Part shown: positions 39,806 to 49,072 of the stretch, in pieces | Position numbering within the stretch: the first letter of the stretch is position 1 | Layout of the letters: the number at the start of each line of letters is the position of its first letter | From: an uncultured Cycloclasticus sp. | GTDB lineage: Bacteria; Pseudomonadota; Gammaproteobacteria; Methylococcales; Cycloclasticaceae | DNA length: 63,287 nt | Assembly (NCBI GenBank): GCA_913060865.1 | Contig: CAJXTU010000013.1 | Span: 1-63,287, forward strand | Reading direction: 5' to 3' | Notes under the pieces: generated by a model | Told to the model about the DNA's origin: nothing | Databases searched by the model: none | The model's input: only the letters and a program-made list of their open reading frames with translations | Program-made: the position numbers and the translations under genes

Positions 39806-40507
39806 TCATAGCGTTACTTTAACAGTCTGTGCATCAAAAACTATTCCTTGGATAACTTTCTTTGTTTTGATGTTTTTGACCTTGATTTTGTCACCTTTGC
39901 TACCGGCCATTAAGGCAACTCCTTTCATGCTAATTTGAAAGCCATTATTTTTTGCAACGATGGTGATCGTCTCGCCTTTCTTAATGATGATGGGTTTTGA
40001 CAAATTATTGACACTAACAACCTCATGACGATTGATGCGCTTTTTTAGTACCTGATTAGTTGCTTGCTTTATATCAGAAAGGTGAGATGACCTAAGCTGG
40101 GTTAATTGTATTTTTTCTAATTTAAGGTCACTTTCCTTAATTAAATGTCCTTTATTGAGAGGATGTTTTGAGACGACTGCATAGCTGAAAAGCTTGACGC
40201 GTGCGGTCATAAATACTCGCCATGGAGTTGAGCCGACGCACTGCATAATTAGGGTGTTTTTGCCAGGTTTTATATGGGCTAGGGTTGATTTTATTTCAAT
40301 ATTAGACGGGCATTTCTTAAGCTTTAGACGTGAGTCTATATTTTGAATTTCAATTTGATAATCCGCTTCTTGGGCATCTAGTGTAGCGCTTAAATAAGCA
40401 TAGACTTTCTTGTTTAGATCTTGATGGTTTTCAAATGGAGTATCTATTGCGTAGGCGCATGAGGAAAATAGCAATGAACTGAGTAAGAGATGTAAAATTA
40501 ACTTCAT
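39806..40507 (-). CDS. flgA: Flagellar P-ring assembly chaperone FlgA
   Basis: A 233-aa periplasmic protein needed for assembly of the FlgI P ring. It has a signal peptide (LILHLLLSSLLFSSCAYA) and the SAF domain with LNKGHLIKESDLKLEKI and KRINRHEVVSVNNLSKP. The C-terminal ending (MKGVALMAGSKGDKIKVKN) is typical of the family. It heads the minus-strand group and has a sigma54-type promoter. Confidence 0.93.
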   Translation of the reverse strand: MKLILHLLLSSLLFSSCAYAIDTPFENHQDLNKKVYAYLSATLDAQEADYQIEIQNIDSRLKLKKCPSNIEIKSTLAHIKPGKNTLIMQCVGSTPWRVFMTARVKLFSYAVVSKHPLNKGHLIKESDLKLEKIQLTQLRSSHLSDIKQATNQVLKKRINRHEVVSVNNLSKPIIIKKGETITIVAKNNGFQISMKGVALMAGSKGDKIKVKNIKTKKVIQGIVFDAQTVKVTL

Positions 40508-40553
40508 ACGTTTTATAGTGATAAATCGGTAATTTGGTTGTGAAATTTAAACA

Positions 40554-40569
40554 TGCATTAAATATGCCG
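40554..40569 (-). promoter_or_regulatory. Sigma54 (-24/-12) promoter of flgA
   Basis: On the minus strand CGGCATATTTAATGCA. The invariant GG (40568-40567) and GC (40556-40555) are 12 bases apart as sigma54 requires, and both boxes agree with TGGCAC-N5-TTGCA apart from three bases. It lies about 50 bases before the flgA start. Confidence 0.65.
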
Positions 40570-40912
40570 CGATTTAGATTATCAGAGTAATAAATATTGC
40601 TTAATTCAAACCGATTGTTTGTATCGACTGATAACGATAATATTAAAAATCCAAATGAGGTGCTGATAATCCATTATGCAAATATTAGAGATGAGAAAAG
40701 GTCGTGAGGTAGCGAGCATGCATGCTTATAACCACTTAATAGAGTAATGGGGCTTATATGGTTACTTTAGATATAATTTATACCTAATGCTAGCCTGCTT
40801 AATTAGAGGGCTAGTTAAACTTATACACATTGTTTCTTGCCGCAAGGAAGTCACAACCCGTCAGCGTCAACTCAATATGTATCAGCCCTCTGGCAAAGAG
40901 GAGTGTTATTAA
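40570..40912. other. Intergenic region between divergent flgA and cheR
   Basis: No gene was recognised. It holds a perfect 12-bp palindrome AGCATGCATGCT (40715-40726) and a Shine-Dalgarno site (AGAGGAG) before cheR. A master-regulator or FleQ-type site could lie here, but none was identified. Confidence 0.5.
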
Positions 40913-41725
40913 ATGTTTATCACGGCTATGGAGTTTCAGCGTCTTAGCAAGCTTTTAAAGCGAAACAGTGGTGTCGTACTGGCAGATGATAAGCAATATT
41001 TAGTAGCGAATAGGTTGCAGCCTCTTGTTGAGGATATCGGTTTGGATCGTTTGTCAGATTTGTTGGAGATGATTGCTGTTTTGCCGAACAACAGTTTGAT
41101 GACCAAGACCCTTGATGCGATCACCACCAATGAAAATAATTGGTTTCGGGAGACCTCTCATTTTAATTACCTAGAAACCACTCTCTTCGCTCAATTAATT
41201 AAAAATAATTCGTCATTGTCAGTATGGTCAGCTGGGTGTTCATCGGGTGAAGAGGCCTACAGTATTAGCCTTTCGCTTAATAAGTATGTGCAAAAATCGG
41301 GTCAGCAAGTTGATGCTAAAATTATAGCTACTGATATGTCGACTAGCCTGCTAAGTAAGGCGGAAGCAGGCGTCTACACCGATAAAGAATTATGTAGAGG
41401 CTTATCAAACGAACTTCGTAACGAGCATTTTTTTGGTATTCGGGGTGGTTTCCAAATTTCATCGGTTCATCGCGAAAGAGTCTGTTTTAGTCAGCTAAAT
41501 CTTCTTGATGACTTTTCGTCTCTAGGACAATTTGATTTGGTTTTTTGTAGAAAAGTGCTGCCTTATTTTTCAACGTTGTTAAGGCAAGATATTTTAAATC
41601 GTATTGTCGATTTAATGAAACCTGGCGCGTACCTATTTTTAGATAGCTCAGAAGCGAAGCCCGTTGACGTAACTGGGTTAGAAACAATACGAAACAGCAC
41701 TTGTAAGTGTTACCGCAAGCGTTAA
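40913..41725 (+). CDS. cheR: Chemotaxis protein methyltransferase CheR
   Basis: A 270-aa SAM-dependent glutamate methyltransferase of chemoreceptors. It has an N-terminal helical CheR_N domain, then TTNENNWFRET (usual form TTNETxFFR), the SAM-binding VWSAGCSSGEEAYSI, and DLVFCRKVLPYFS (usual FCRNVxIYF). The N-to-K and related changes are uncommon but keep the frame and fold. It immediately precedes flgB, a common position in gammaproteobacteria. Confidence 0.9.
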   Translation: MFITAMEFQRLSKLLKRNSGVVLADDKQYLVANRLQPLVEDIGLDRLSDLLEMIAVLPNNSLMTKTLDAITTNENNWFRETSHFNYLETTLFAQLIKNNSSLSVWSAGCSSGEEAYSISLSLNKYVQKSGQQVDAKIIATDMSTSLLSKAEAGVYTDKELCRGLSNELRNEHFFGIRGGFQISSVHRERVCFSQLNLLDDFSSLGQFDLVFCRKVLPYFSTLLRQDILNRIVDLMKPGAYLFLDSSEAKPVDVTGLETIRNSTCKCYRKR

Positions 41726-41754
41726 AAAGCTGGCTGTAAAAAAACCGCGCTCCT

Positions 41755-41789
41755 TTTGCCGCTTTGCCGCTTTGCCGTGTTTTTGCCGC
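41755..41789 (+). repeat. Short octamer repeat TTTGCCGC
   Basis: Three adjacent octamers start at 41755 (TTTGCCGC, TTTGCCGC, TTTGCCGT), with a fourth copy at 41782-41789. They lie between cheR and the flgB promoter. The cause may be slippage; regulator binding is possible because the sites are in phase and about 60-100 bases upstream of the -24 box. Confidence 0.8.
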
Positions 41790-41843
41790 CTATTTATATA
41801 GATTTAAATCTACTAACCTATTGATAAATAAAGTTTTATAAAG

Positions 41844-41860
41844 TTGGCATAGTTACTGCT
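41844..41860 (+). promoter_or_regulatory. Sigma54 (-24/-12) promoter of the flgB operon
   Basis: TTGGCATAGTTACTGCT has GG (41846-41847) and GC (41858-41859) 12 bases apart. It lies 31 bases before the flgB ATG and should drive the rod/hook operon. Confidence 0.75.
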
Positions 41861-41890
41861 CTATAGTTTTCAACGAAACAGGAGCTCCAC

Positions 41891-42283
41891 ATGGCAACAG
41901 CAATAGATTCTTTATTTGGCGTACACGAACAAGCGCTTATATACCGTTCAAAACGGGCAGAGGTGTTGGCATCTAATATGGCAAATGCCGATACCCCAGG
42001 GTACAAAGCAAGAGACTTTGATTTTAAGTCAGTTTTAAATAACTTAAACACACCGGCTGGTCACGTAAAACAAACCCATCACCAGCACATTGCATTTGAT
42101 AAAACCCCGGCAACCGTGGCATTGGCTTACAGAAACCCAATGAGTGCTTCATTAGATGGTAATACCGTCGACACGCAAGTGGAGCAAGCTAGTTATGCTC
42201 AAAATGCCTTGGACTATCAAACATCGCTGCGTTTCCTTAATGGAAAAATATCGGGTTACCTTTCAGCATTAAGGGGTGAATAA
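41891..42283 (+). CDS. flgB: Flagellar proximal rod protein FlgB
   Basis: A 130-aa rod component. The N-terminal rod motif RAEVLASNMANADTPGYKARDFDF and the C-terminal helix (YQTSLRFLNGKISGYLSALRGE) are typical. AGGAGCTC precedes the ATG. First gene of flgBCDEFGHIJ. Confidence 0.96.
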   Translation: MATAIDSLFGVHEQALIYRSKRAEVLASNMANADTPGYKARDFDFKSVLNNLNTPAGHVKQTHHQHIAFDKTPATVALAYRNPMSASLDGNTVDTQVEQASYAQNALDYQTSLRFLNGKISGYLSALRGE

Positions 42284-42285
42284 AG

Positions 42286-42705
42286 ATGTCTTTATATAAT
42301 ATTTTTGATGTTGCGGGTAGTGGCATGAGTGCACAAACAACGCGCTTGAATTTAGTGGCCAGCAATATGGCTAATGCGGAAACAGTCAGTAGCAGTACGG
42401 GCGAAACCTACCGGGCTCGTCAACCAGTATTCGGTACTGTATTACAAAATGAAATGTCCAAACAGGGTTCACCTTCACAAGGTGTTCGTGTGTTGGGTGT
42501 GGTTGAAAGCCAAACACCGCTTCGGACGGAATATGCACCGCAGCATCCAATGGCTAATGCAGACGGCTACATCTTTAAACCGAACGTCAACGTGGTTGAA
42601 GAGATGGCCAACATGATGTCGGCCAGTCAAAGCTACAAAAACAACGTTGAGATGCTTAATACCGCAAAACAACTTTTACAAGAAACATTAAAAATTGGTC
42701 AGTAA
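42286..42705 (+). CDS. flgC: Flagellar proximal rod protein FlgC
   Basis: A 139-aa rod protein 2 bp after flgB. Seen are FDVAGSGMSAQTTRLNLVASNMAN and the C-terminal PNVNVVEEMANMMSASQSYKNN. Length and order are standard. Confidence 0.96.
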   Translation: MSLYNIFDVAGSGMSAQTTRLNLVASNMANAETVSSSTGETYRARQPVFGTVLQNEMSKQGSPSQGVRVLGVVESQTPLRTEYAPQHPMANADGYIFKPNVNVVEEMANMMSASQSYKNNVEMLNTAKQLLQETLKIGQ

Positions 42706-42717
42706 CGGAGAATAATA

Positions 42718-43398
42718 ATGTCAGAAGTCGATTTCAATACGCTGCAAAATTTAGGCCTCGCTAAACAAACGACGGCAGCAGAAACGCAAAATTCAAGCAG
42801 TGATTTGGCTCAGGGAGATTTTCTCAAGCTAATGGTTACGCAACTTAATAATCAAGACCCAATGAAGCCGATGGAAAGTGGCGACTTCTTAGGGCAGATT
42901 GCTCAATTTAGTACTGTGACAGGTATTGAGGGCTTGAATACATCCTTTTCAGAGTTCGCGTCATCCATTTCAAATGACCAAGCCTTACAGGCAGCTAATT
43001 TAGTGGGTAGGCGAGTATCTGTTCCTCTTCAAGCGGGTGCGCTAACAGCAGGCGGAACCATTGATGGTGAGCTAACCTTACCCACCAGCTCACCTGATGT
43101 CTCAATCAACATTACCGATCAAGTTGGGCAAATAGTTAGAACGATTCCATTGGGTACGCAACCTGCGGGACCGGTCGCTTTTTCATGGGACGGTAAGCGT
43201 ACTGATGGCACGGTCGCTGAACCGGGCCTTTATAACGTTGATGCTCAAGCGCGTATAGACGGGCAAAATTTTGAATTGGATACGCAAATTTCGGCAGACG
43301 TTGAAAGTGTCACATTGGGTGGTTTAGGTAAACCACTCCAGCTGAATTTGTCTGGCTTGGGCAGTGTACCGTTCAGTAACGTTTCAAGAATATTTTAA
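42718..43398 (+). CDS. flgD: Flagellar hook capping protein FlgD
   Basis: A 226-aa scaffold on which hook subunits polymerise; it is removed later. The N-terminal LAQGDFLKLMVTQLNNQDPMKPMES is diagnostic, followed by the FlgD Ig-like and tudor-like region (FSWDGKRTDGTVAEPGLYNV). It lies between flgC and flgE. Confidence 0.96.
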   Translation: MSEVDFNTLQNLGLAKQTTAAETQNSSSDLAQGDFLKLMVTQLNNQDPMKPMESGDFLGQIAQFSTVTGIEGLNTSFSEFASSISNDQALQAANLVGRRVSVPLQAGALTAGGTIDGELTLPTSSPDVSINITDQVGQIVRTIPLGTQPAGPVAFSWDGKRTDGTVAEPGLYNVDAQARIDGQNFELDTQISADVESVTLGGLGKPLQLNLSGLGSVPFSNVSRIF

Positions 43399-43417
43399 AT
43401 ACTATTAGGAGAATACT

Positions 43418-44698
43418 ATGTCATTTCGTACCTCATTAAGTGGTTTAGATGCATCAGCAACAGATCTTTCTGTTATTGGTAACAATATTGCCAACGCATC
43501 AACAAATGGATTTAAAGAATCACGTACAGAATTTGCCGATGTGTTTGCCACATCATTTACCGGCGTGTCTGGTAATACACCCGGTAGTGGTGTTCGTGTT
43601 GCCAGTGTGTCACAGCAGTTTGGGCAGGGTAATGTTGAATTTACTTCTAGCAGTTTAGATTTAGCCATTAATGGTGATGGCTTTTTTGTATTAAGTGACA
43701 ATGGAACTAATGCCTATACAAGAGCGGGTGCCTATTCAACTGATAAGGATGGTTTTGTTGTAGATAGTTCTGGGCGACACCTACAAACATTTCCAACAAA
43801 TGGTAATGGTACGTTTAATACTGGAAATTTAACGTCGTTACAGTTAAGTACGGGTGACTCAGCCCCAGCGGCCACGACAACAGTAGAACCAACGCTGAAC
43901 TTAGACTCACAGCAAACGGTACCAACCACGTATACATCATTTCCGATTAACCCAGCGGAGTTTAGTGCTACAGATGCCGGCAGTTATAACCATTCAACGT
44001 CAACAACAGTGTTTGACTCTTTAGGTAATGATTTTCCTGCCACTATGTATTACGTTGCAAGTGATCCGAGTGTTAATGAATGGCAAGTGCACACCTATGT
44101 TGATGGTAACCCGTTAACATTAAATGGAGGAGCGAATGACTTCTTGACGATGACGTTCGATAGCCTTGGTGCCTTTCAACAGATAGCTGAAGCAGGCGTT
44201 CCAAGTAGCGGTAATGTTGCTTTTGACGGTTTACCGTTGGGGAATGGAGCAGCAGATTTAACATTGGGTTTTGACTATTCAGGCACGACTCAATACGGTG
44301 GCGATTTTGCGGTTAACTCGTTAAGTCAAGACGGTTTCGCATCAGGTCGTTTAAGTGGAATTAGTGTGGATGAAGCAGGCATTGTGTCAGCGACATTTAC
44401 TAATGGTCAATCATCCGAGTTGGGTCAGGTGGCCTTAGCAACATTCCCTAATTCACATGGGTTACGTCAATTAGGTGATACCTCTTGGGCGGATACTTTT
44501 GCTGCTGGAGACCGTGTTATTGGCTCGGCGGGTACTGCTGGTTTTGGGTCGCTTCAATCTGGCGCACTTGAAGCGTCTAACGTTGATATTGCTACGGAAC
44601 TGGTTAGCTTAATTACTGCCCAACGAAACTTCCAAGCCAATGCGCAAGCAATTTCGACTGAAAACGAGATTCAAACCGCCATTATTAATATCCGTTAA
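43418..44698 (+). CDS. flgE: Flagellar hook protein FlgE
   Basis: Hook structural subunit, 426 aa. The N-terminal FRTSLSGLDASATDLSVIGN with NIANASTNGFKESR and the C-terminal SNVDIATELVSLITAQRNFQ with ANAQAISTENEIQTAIINIR are the standard hook ends. The middle part is variable and Thr/Ser/Gly-rich. Confidence 0.96.
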   Translation: MSFRTSLSGLDASATDLSVIGNNIANASTNGFKESRTEFADVFATSFTGVSGNTPGSGVRVASVSQQFGQGNVEFTSSSLDLAINGDGFFVLSDNGTNAYTRAGAYSTDKDGFVVDSSGRHLQTFPTNGNGTFNTGNLTSLQLSTGDSAPAATTTVEPTLNLDSQQTVPTTYTSFPINPAEFSATDAGSYNHSTSTTVFDSLGNDFPATMYYVASDPSVNEWQVHTYVDGNPLTLNGGANDFLTMTFDSLGAFQQIAEAGVPSSGNVAFDGLPLGNGAADLTLGFDYSGTTQYGGDFAVNSLSQDGFASGRLSGISVDEAGIVSATFTNGQSSELGQVALATFPNSHGLRQLGDTSWADTFAAGDRVIGSAGTAGFGSLQSGALEASNVDIATELVSLITAQRNFQANAQAISTENEIQTAIINIR

Positions 44699-44726
44699 TT
44701 CTTAAATAAATTAAAAGAGAACTAAA

Positions 44727-45467
44727 ATGGACACAAGCCTTTACGTAGCAATGAGCGGAGCCAAGCAAGCGATGTTGGCGCAAGCGGTAAACTCGCATAA
44801 TTTAGCCAATGCGAATACCAGCGGCTTTAAAGCTGATTTGTCTCAATTTAGAAGCATGCCGGTGTATGGCGCAGGGCACCCCTCTAATGTTTATGCAATG
44901 GCTGAGCGACCTGGTATAGATTTTAATCACGGCACGATGCAGTCAACAGGTCGTGAATTAGACGTATCTATTAACGGCGATGGTTGGTTGGCTATTCAGG
45001 CGGAAGATGGAACCGAGGCCTATACCCGTGCAGGTGACCTAAGAATTACCCCTAATGGGTTACTCACAACGGGTACCGGTTTACCTGTGATGGGAGGTGG
45101 CGGGCCAGTCACTATGCCAGAGGCTCAAAAGATTGAAATTGGTAGTGACGGAACGATTAGCATTATTCCATTGGGTGATAGTGCAGCCACCTTATCTGTT
45201 ATAGATCGAATCAAATTGGTTAACCCAGACCTTGCGGATATCGAAAAAGGTAAAGATGGTTTGTTCAGGCTAAAAAACGGTGCAGATGCAGACCCTAGTG
45301 CGCAAGTGCGGTTGGTATCAGGTTCGGTGGAAGGCAGTAATGTGAGTGTGGTCAGCTCGATGGTTAGCATGATTGAGCTCGCTCGTAATTTCGAGCTGCA
45401 AGTCAAGATGATGAAAACAGTCAGTGAAAACGAAGCAACAAGCGCTCAATTGATGCGCCTTAGTTAG
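44727..45467 (+). CDS. flgF: Flagellar proximal rod protein FlgF
   Basis: A 246-aa rod protein. It shows DTSLYVAMSGAKQAMLAQAV, SHNLANANTSGFKADL, and a C-terminal SNVSVVSSMVSMIELARNFE. The FlgF-specific DTSLYVAMSGA start distinguishes it from FlgG, which follows. Confidence 0.95.
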   Translation: MDTSLYVAMSGAKQAMLAQAVNSHNLANANTSGFKADLSQFRSMPVYGAGHPSNVYAMAERPGIDFNHGTMQSTGRELDVSINGDGWLAIQAEDGTEAYTRAGDLRITPNGLLTTGTGLPVMGGGGPVTMPEAQKIEIGSDGTISIIPLGDSAATLSVIDRIKLVNPDLADIEKGKDGLFRLKNGADADPSAQVRLVSGSVEGSNVSVVSSMVSMIELARNFELQVKMMKTVSENEATSAQLMRLS

Positions 45468-45477
45468 GAGAATATAA

Positions 45478-46266
45478 ATGTCAACGCAAGCAATGTGGAT
45501 CAGTAAAACGGGGCTAGAAGCGCAACAAACGCGCATGTCGGTTATTTCAAATAATTTGGCCAACGTTAATACAACGGGCTATAAAAAATCCCGTGCCGTT
45601 TTCGAGGATTTGTTGTATCAAAATGTCAGGCAAGTGGGTGCGCAGTCATCACAAGACACTATTTTACCAACGGGCTTGCAGATTGGTACGGGTGTTCGTA
45701 CGGTCGCTACTGAGAAAACACACACGCAAGGGACGATTCAACAAACGGGAAATTCTCTCGATATTGCCGTAAACGGGCGTGGTTTTTTCCAAATTTTACG
45801 GCCTGATGGCAGTATCTCTTATACACGTGATGGTAGTTTTAAGCTGGATGGAGATGGTCAAATGGTCACCTCTGGTGGTTACCCACTAGAACCGTCTATT
45901 TCAATTCCAACCGATGCCTTAAGCGTGACGGTTGGTGTCGATGGCACGGTGTCTGTCCTCCAAGCCGGCAATGCTACGCCAACTCAAGTGGGGAGTATTA
46001 CGCTGGCCGACTTTATAAACCCAACGGGCTTGGACCCCATTGGTGAAAACCAATTTAGAGAGTCGTTATCAAGTGGTAGTCCAACGGTAACAACACCGGG
46101 TGAGACAGGTGTTGGTCTCCTGTCAGGTGGTTCATTAGAAACATCCAACGTTAACGTGGTTGAAGAGTTGGTCAGCATGATTGAAACACAACGTGCGTAT
46201 GAGATGAACTCAAAGGCGATTTCAAATTCAGATCAAATGTTACAACGTTTAATGCAGGATTTGTAA
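45478..46266 (+). CDS. flgG: Flagellar distal rod protein FlgG
   Basis: A 262-aa distal rod subunit. [40 protein letters not shown] and the C-terminal [20 protein letters not shown] are nearly the family consensus. AGGAGAAT precedes the ATG. Confidence 0.97.
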   Translation: MSTQAMWISKTGLEAQQTRMSVISNNLANVNTTGYKKSRAVFEDLLYQNVRQVGAQSSQDTILPTGLQIGTGVRTVATEKTHTQGTIQQTGNSLDIAVNGRGFFQILRPDGSISYTRDGSFKLDGDGQMVTSGGYPLEPSISIPTDALSVTVGVDGTVSVLQAGNATPTQVGSITLADFINPTGLDPIGENQFRESLSSGSPTVTTPGETGVGLLSGGSLETSNVNVVEELVSMIETQRAYEMNSKAISNSDQMLQRLMQDL

Positions 46267-46282
46267 GCAAGGAATAATGACA

Positions 46283-46963
46283 ATGAAAGCCCTTAATCTC
46301 TTTATCTTAGTTACCATTTTACCCGGTTGCGCGATGATGGATAACATGAGCAAACCACGTCACGACCCAGAGTACGTTCCGGCGAAAGTGTCTTCGTATC
46401 AGGTGCCACAAAATAATAATGGTTCAATTTATCAAGCGGGTTACGAGGTGCGTTTATTTGAAGATATAAGAGCAAGAAACATAGGTGATATTTTAACGAT
46501 CAATTTAGTTGAAAAAACCAATGCGAAAAAACAAGCCGACACGGACATCAAAAAAGATAATAGTACGTCAGTTTCTGCCCCTACGATTTTGGGTATGGTT
46601 GATCCCTCTAAGTTTGGTTTAAACCTAAATAGCGGTCTAACATCGGCAAGTGACTTCGCGGGGGAAAGTGAAAGCACGCAAAACAACAGCTTGAGCGGTA
46701 GCATCACCGTTAGCGTGGTGGATGTATTGCCAAATGGCTATTTAAAAATTCGTGGTGAAAAACGTGTCCGCTTAAATCAAGGGAATGAATATATCCGTTT
46801 ATCCGGCATTATTCGTCCAACCGATATCAACCCCGATAACAGTGTTGAGTCTACAAAAATAGCGGATGCAACGATTATGTACACGGGTGAAGGTGCGCTG
46901 GCTGATGCCAATAAAATTGGTTGGTTAGCACGATTCTTTATCAGTGCGGTGTTCCCGTTTTAG
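46283..46963 (+). CDS. flgH: Flagellar L-ring lipoprotein FlgH
   Basis: Outer-membrane lipoprotein that forms the L ring. The signal sequence ends in the lipobox LPGC, with the lipidated Cys 13 residues from the chosen start. Family motifs are LFEDIRARNIGDILTINLVE and the C-terminal GWLARFFISAVFPF. The second ATG (46283) is preferred because GGA lies at proper distance; the first ATG two codons earlier is too close. Confidence 0.95.
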   Translation: MKALNLFILVTILPGCAMMDNMSKPRHDPEYVPAKVSSYQVPQNNNGSIYQAGYEVRLFEDIRARNIGDILTINLVEKTNAKKQADTDIKKDNSTSVSAPTILGMVDPSKFGLNLNSGLTSASDFAGESESTQNNSLSGSITVSVVDVLPNGYLKIRGEKRVRLNQGNEYIRLSGIIRPTDINPDNSVESTKIADATIMYTGEGALADANKIGWLARFFISAVFPF

Positions 46964-46972
46964 GAGAGAGTG

Positions 46973-48073
46973 ATGAAAACGTTAAAAACAGTAATTTTTC
47001 TTTTAGCCATTAGCATAACAAGTGCTTATGCAGAACGTATTAAAGACTTGGCCTCTATAACAGGGGTACGTTCAAACCAATTGGTGGGTTATGGTGTTGT
47101 TGTTGGTTTAAATGGAACGGGCGACAAGGTGAAGTCGGGTGATTTTACGTCACAAAGCTTACGCAGTATGTTGAGCCAAATGGGCGTTAAAATTCCCTCT
47201 AATGTTCAAATCAAATCTAAAAATGTTGCAGCGGTTATTATCCATGCATCATTACCTCCGTTTGCAACGCCAGGGCAAATGATCGACGTTACCGTAAATG
47301 CGATTGGTGAAGCAAAAAGTTTACGTGGTGGCAGTTTATTGATGTCTCCCTTAAAAGGTGCTGATGGAAAAATTTACGGTATTGCACAGGGTAACTTAAT
47401 CGTCGGTGGTTTGAGTGCATCCGGTAACGACGGCTCTAAAGTGAGCGTTAATATTCCAACTGTGGGTAATATTCCTAACGGTGCAACAGTTGAACGTTCT
47501 GTTTATAGCCCCTTTAATGAAGGGAGTTCATTAACGCTTAATTTGCATACATTTGATTTCACGACAGCGAATCGTTTGGCCATGTCTATAAATAAAGCGA
47601 TTGGCCCGCAAACATCGCACTCTATTAACGGTGGTAGTGTAAAAGTGAATATGCCGCGTGACCCTGCTCAACGTGTTGCATTTATGTCATTGCTTGAAAA
47701 CTTAGAAGTGCAACCCGCGCAATCATCAGCACGAATTATTGTTAACTCAAGAACTGGCACCATCGTTATTAATAATCAAGTAAAAGTGCGCCCAGCAGCG
47801 GTGTCGCACGGTAATTTAACGGTCACCATTAATGAGAATTTGAATGTGAGTCAACCGGGTGCTTTCTCAGACGGTGAAACAGTGGTGACGCCAGAATCAG
47901 ACATTACCATCACAGAAGAAGATAAACGTATGTTTGTGTTTAACCCCGGTGTATCACTGGATGAAATCGTTCGCGCTGTCAATCAAGTGGGCGCAGGCCC
48001 GAGTGACTTGGTGGCTATACTAGAAGCACTTAAAAGTGCCGGCGCCTTAACCGCAGAACTGATTGTTATCTAA
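46973..48073 (+). CDS. flgI: Flagellar P-ring protein FlgI
   Basis: Periplasmic P-ring subunit of 366 aa with a signal peptide ([14 protein letters not shown], then [13 protein letters not shown]). [19 protein letters not shown] and the C-terminal [20 protein letters not shown] are diagnostic. The ATG after the in-frame GTG was chosen, 6 bases from GGAG. Its stop overlaps the flgJ start (TAATG). Confidence 0.96.
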   Translation: MKTLKTVIFLLAISITSAYAERIKDLASITGVRSNQLVGYGVVVGLNGTGDKVKSGDFTSQSLRSMLSQMGVKIPSNVQIKSKNVAAVIIHASLPPFATPGQMIDVTVNAIGEAKSLRGGSLLMSPLKGADGKIYGIAQGNLIVGGLSASGNDGSKVSVNIPTVGNIPNGATVERSVYSPFNEGSSLTLNLHTFDFTTANRLAMSINKAIGPQTSHSINGGSVKVNMPRDPAQRVAFMSLLENLEVQPAQSSARIIVNSRTGTIVINNQVKVRPAAVSHGNLTVTINENLNVSQPGAFSDGETVVTPESDITITEEDKRMFVFNPGVSLDEIVRAVNQVGAGPSDLVAILEALKSAGALTAELIVI

Positions 48074-49011
48074 TGAATATCGCGGGCTCACAAGCAGATG
48101 TTTATGCAGACTTTAACGGCTTAGCACAGCTAAAAGCTAAGGCAGGTGGTGGCCAGGGTGAAAAGCAAGAAGCGCTTGAAGAAGTAGCGCGTCAGTTTGA
48201 AACCGTGTTCTTAAAAATGATGCTAAAAAGCATGCGCGATACCGTGCCCGATTCTGAATTGATAGACGGTGAAAAAACAAAGTTTTATGAATCAATGTAT
48301 GACGATCAGATCTCACTTGATTTATCCAAACGCGGCAATTTAGGCTTGGCCGATATGATCGTTCAGCAAATGGGTGGTCAAGCAAAGGATAAAGAAGTAA
48401 CAGCCAGTATGGGGTTGTCTGATTACCGTGATTTTTCTGTTCGCCGCATACAAGGTGCGTTACAAGAAGTAAACGTAGAAAAAACTAACGCGGTAAGCAA
48501 TAAAATCAGTTCGCCAGAAGAATTCATCAATAAAATGTGGCCACAAGCACAACAAGCAGCGCAAGAACTAGGCGTTGATGCCAAAGTACTACTCGCCCAA
48601 TCCGCACTAGAAACAGGTTGGGGTAAGCATGTCATGCAAAATAAAGCGGGGCAGAGCAGCCACAACTTATTCGGCATAAAAGCATCTCATGGCTGGGAAG
48701 GAAAAACCGTCTCTGTGCAAACCGTTGAATATGAAAATGGCATTGCAGAAAAACGCCAAGCCACCTTCCGCGCATACGACAGTTACCAAGATAGCTTTAA
48801 CGACTACGTACAGTTTCTAAAAGAAAACCCACGTTACCAGCAAGCGCTGGAATTGGTTGATTCAAATGAAGGCTTTATACAAGGCTTACAAAAAGCGGGG
48901 TATGCAACAGACCCAGCGTATGCAAAAAAAATAATATCTATCTTAGGGCGTGAGCAATTGAGTGAGCTTACGCCAGTAAAGTCTGCACCTGCTTCAGGTT
49001 TAGCAGGGTAA
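48073..49011 (+). CDS. flgJ: Flagellar rod-cap peptidoglycan hydrolase FlgJ
   Basis: A 312-aa two-domain protein. The N-terminal rod-binding domain reads VARQFETVFLKMMLKSMRDT and YDDQISLDLSKRGNLGLADM. The C-terminal part is a GH73 glucosaminidase domain with LLAQSALETGWGKHV (catalytic Glu) and HNLFGIKA. It acts in the periplasm to open the wall for the rod. A sigma28-type promoter for flgK lies in its last codons. Confidence 0.95.
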   Translation: MNIAGSQADVYADFNGLAQLKAKAGGGQGEKQEALEEVARQFETVFLKMMLKSMRDTVPDSELIDGEKTKFYESMYDDQISLDLSKRGNLGLADMIVQQMGGQAKDKEVTASMGLSDYRDFSVRRIQGALQEVNVEKTNAVSNKISSPEEFINKMWPQAQQAAQELGVDAKVLLAQSALETGWGKHVMQNKAGQSSHNLFGIKASHGWEGKTVSVQTVEYENGIAEKRQATFRAYDSYQDSFNDYVQFLKENPRYQQALELVDSNEGFIQGLQKAGYATDPAYAKKIISILGREQLSELTPVKSAPASGLAG

Positions 49012-49019
49012 GCCGATAA
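48993..49019 (+). promoter_or_regulatory. Sigma28 (FliA) promoter of flgKL
   Basis: TTCAGGTT, 11 bp, then GCCGATAA, a perfect -10 box with a partial -35 (5 of 8). It overlaps the end of flgJ and lies 54 bases before flgK, the same arrangement as the late flgKL promoter of enteric bacteria. Confidence 0.65.
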
Positions 49020-49072
49020 GTTAAAAATGGAAGACATAATATGACGTATCAACTTTCAAAAAGAGCAGCATC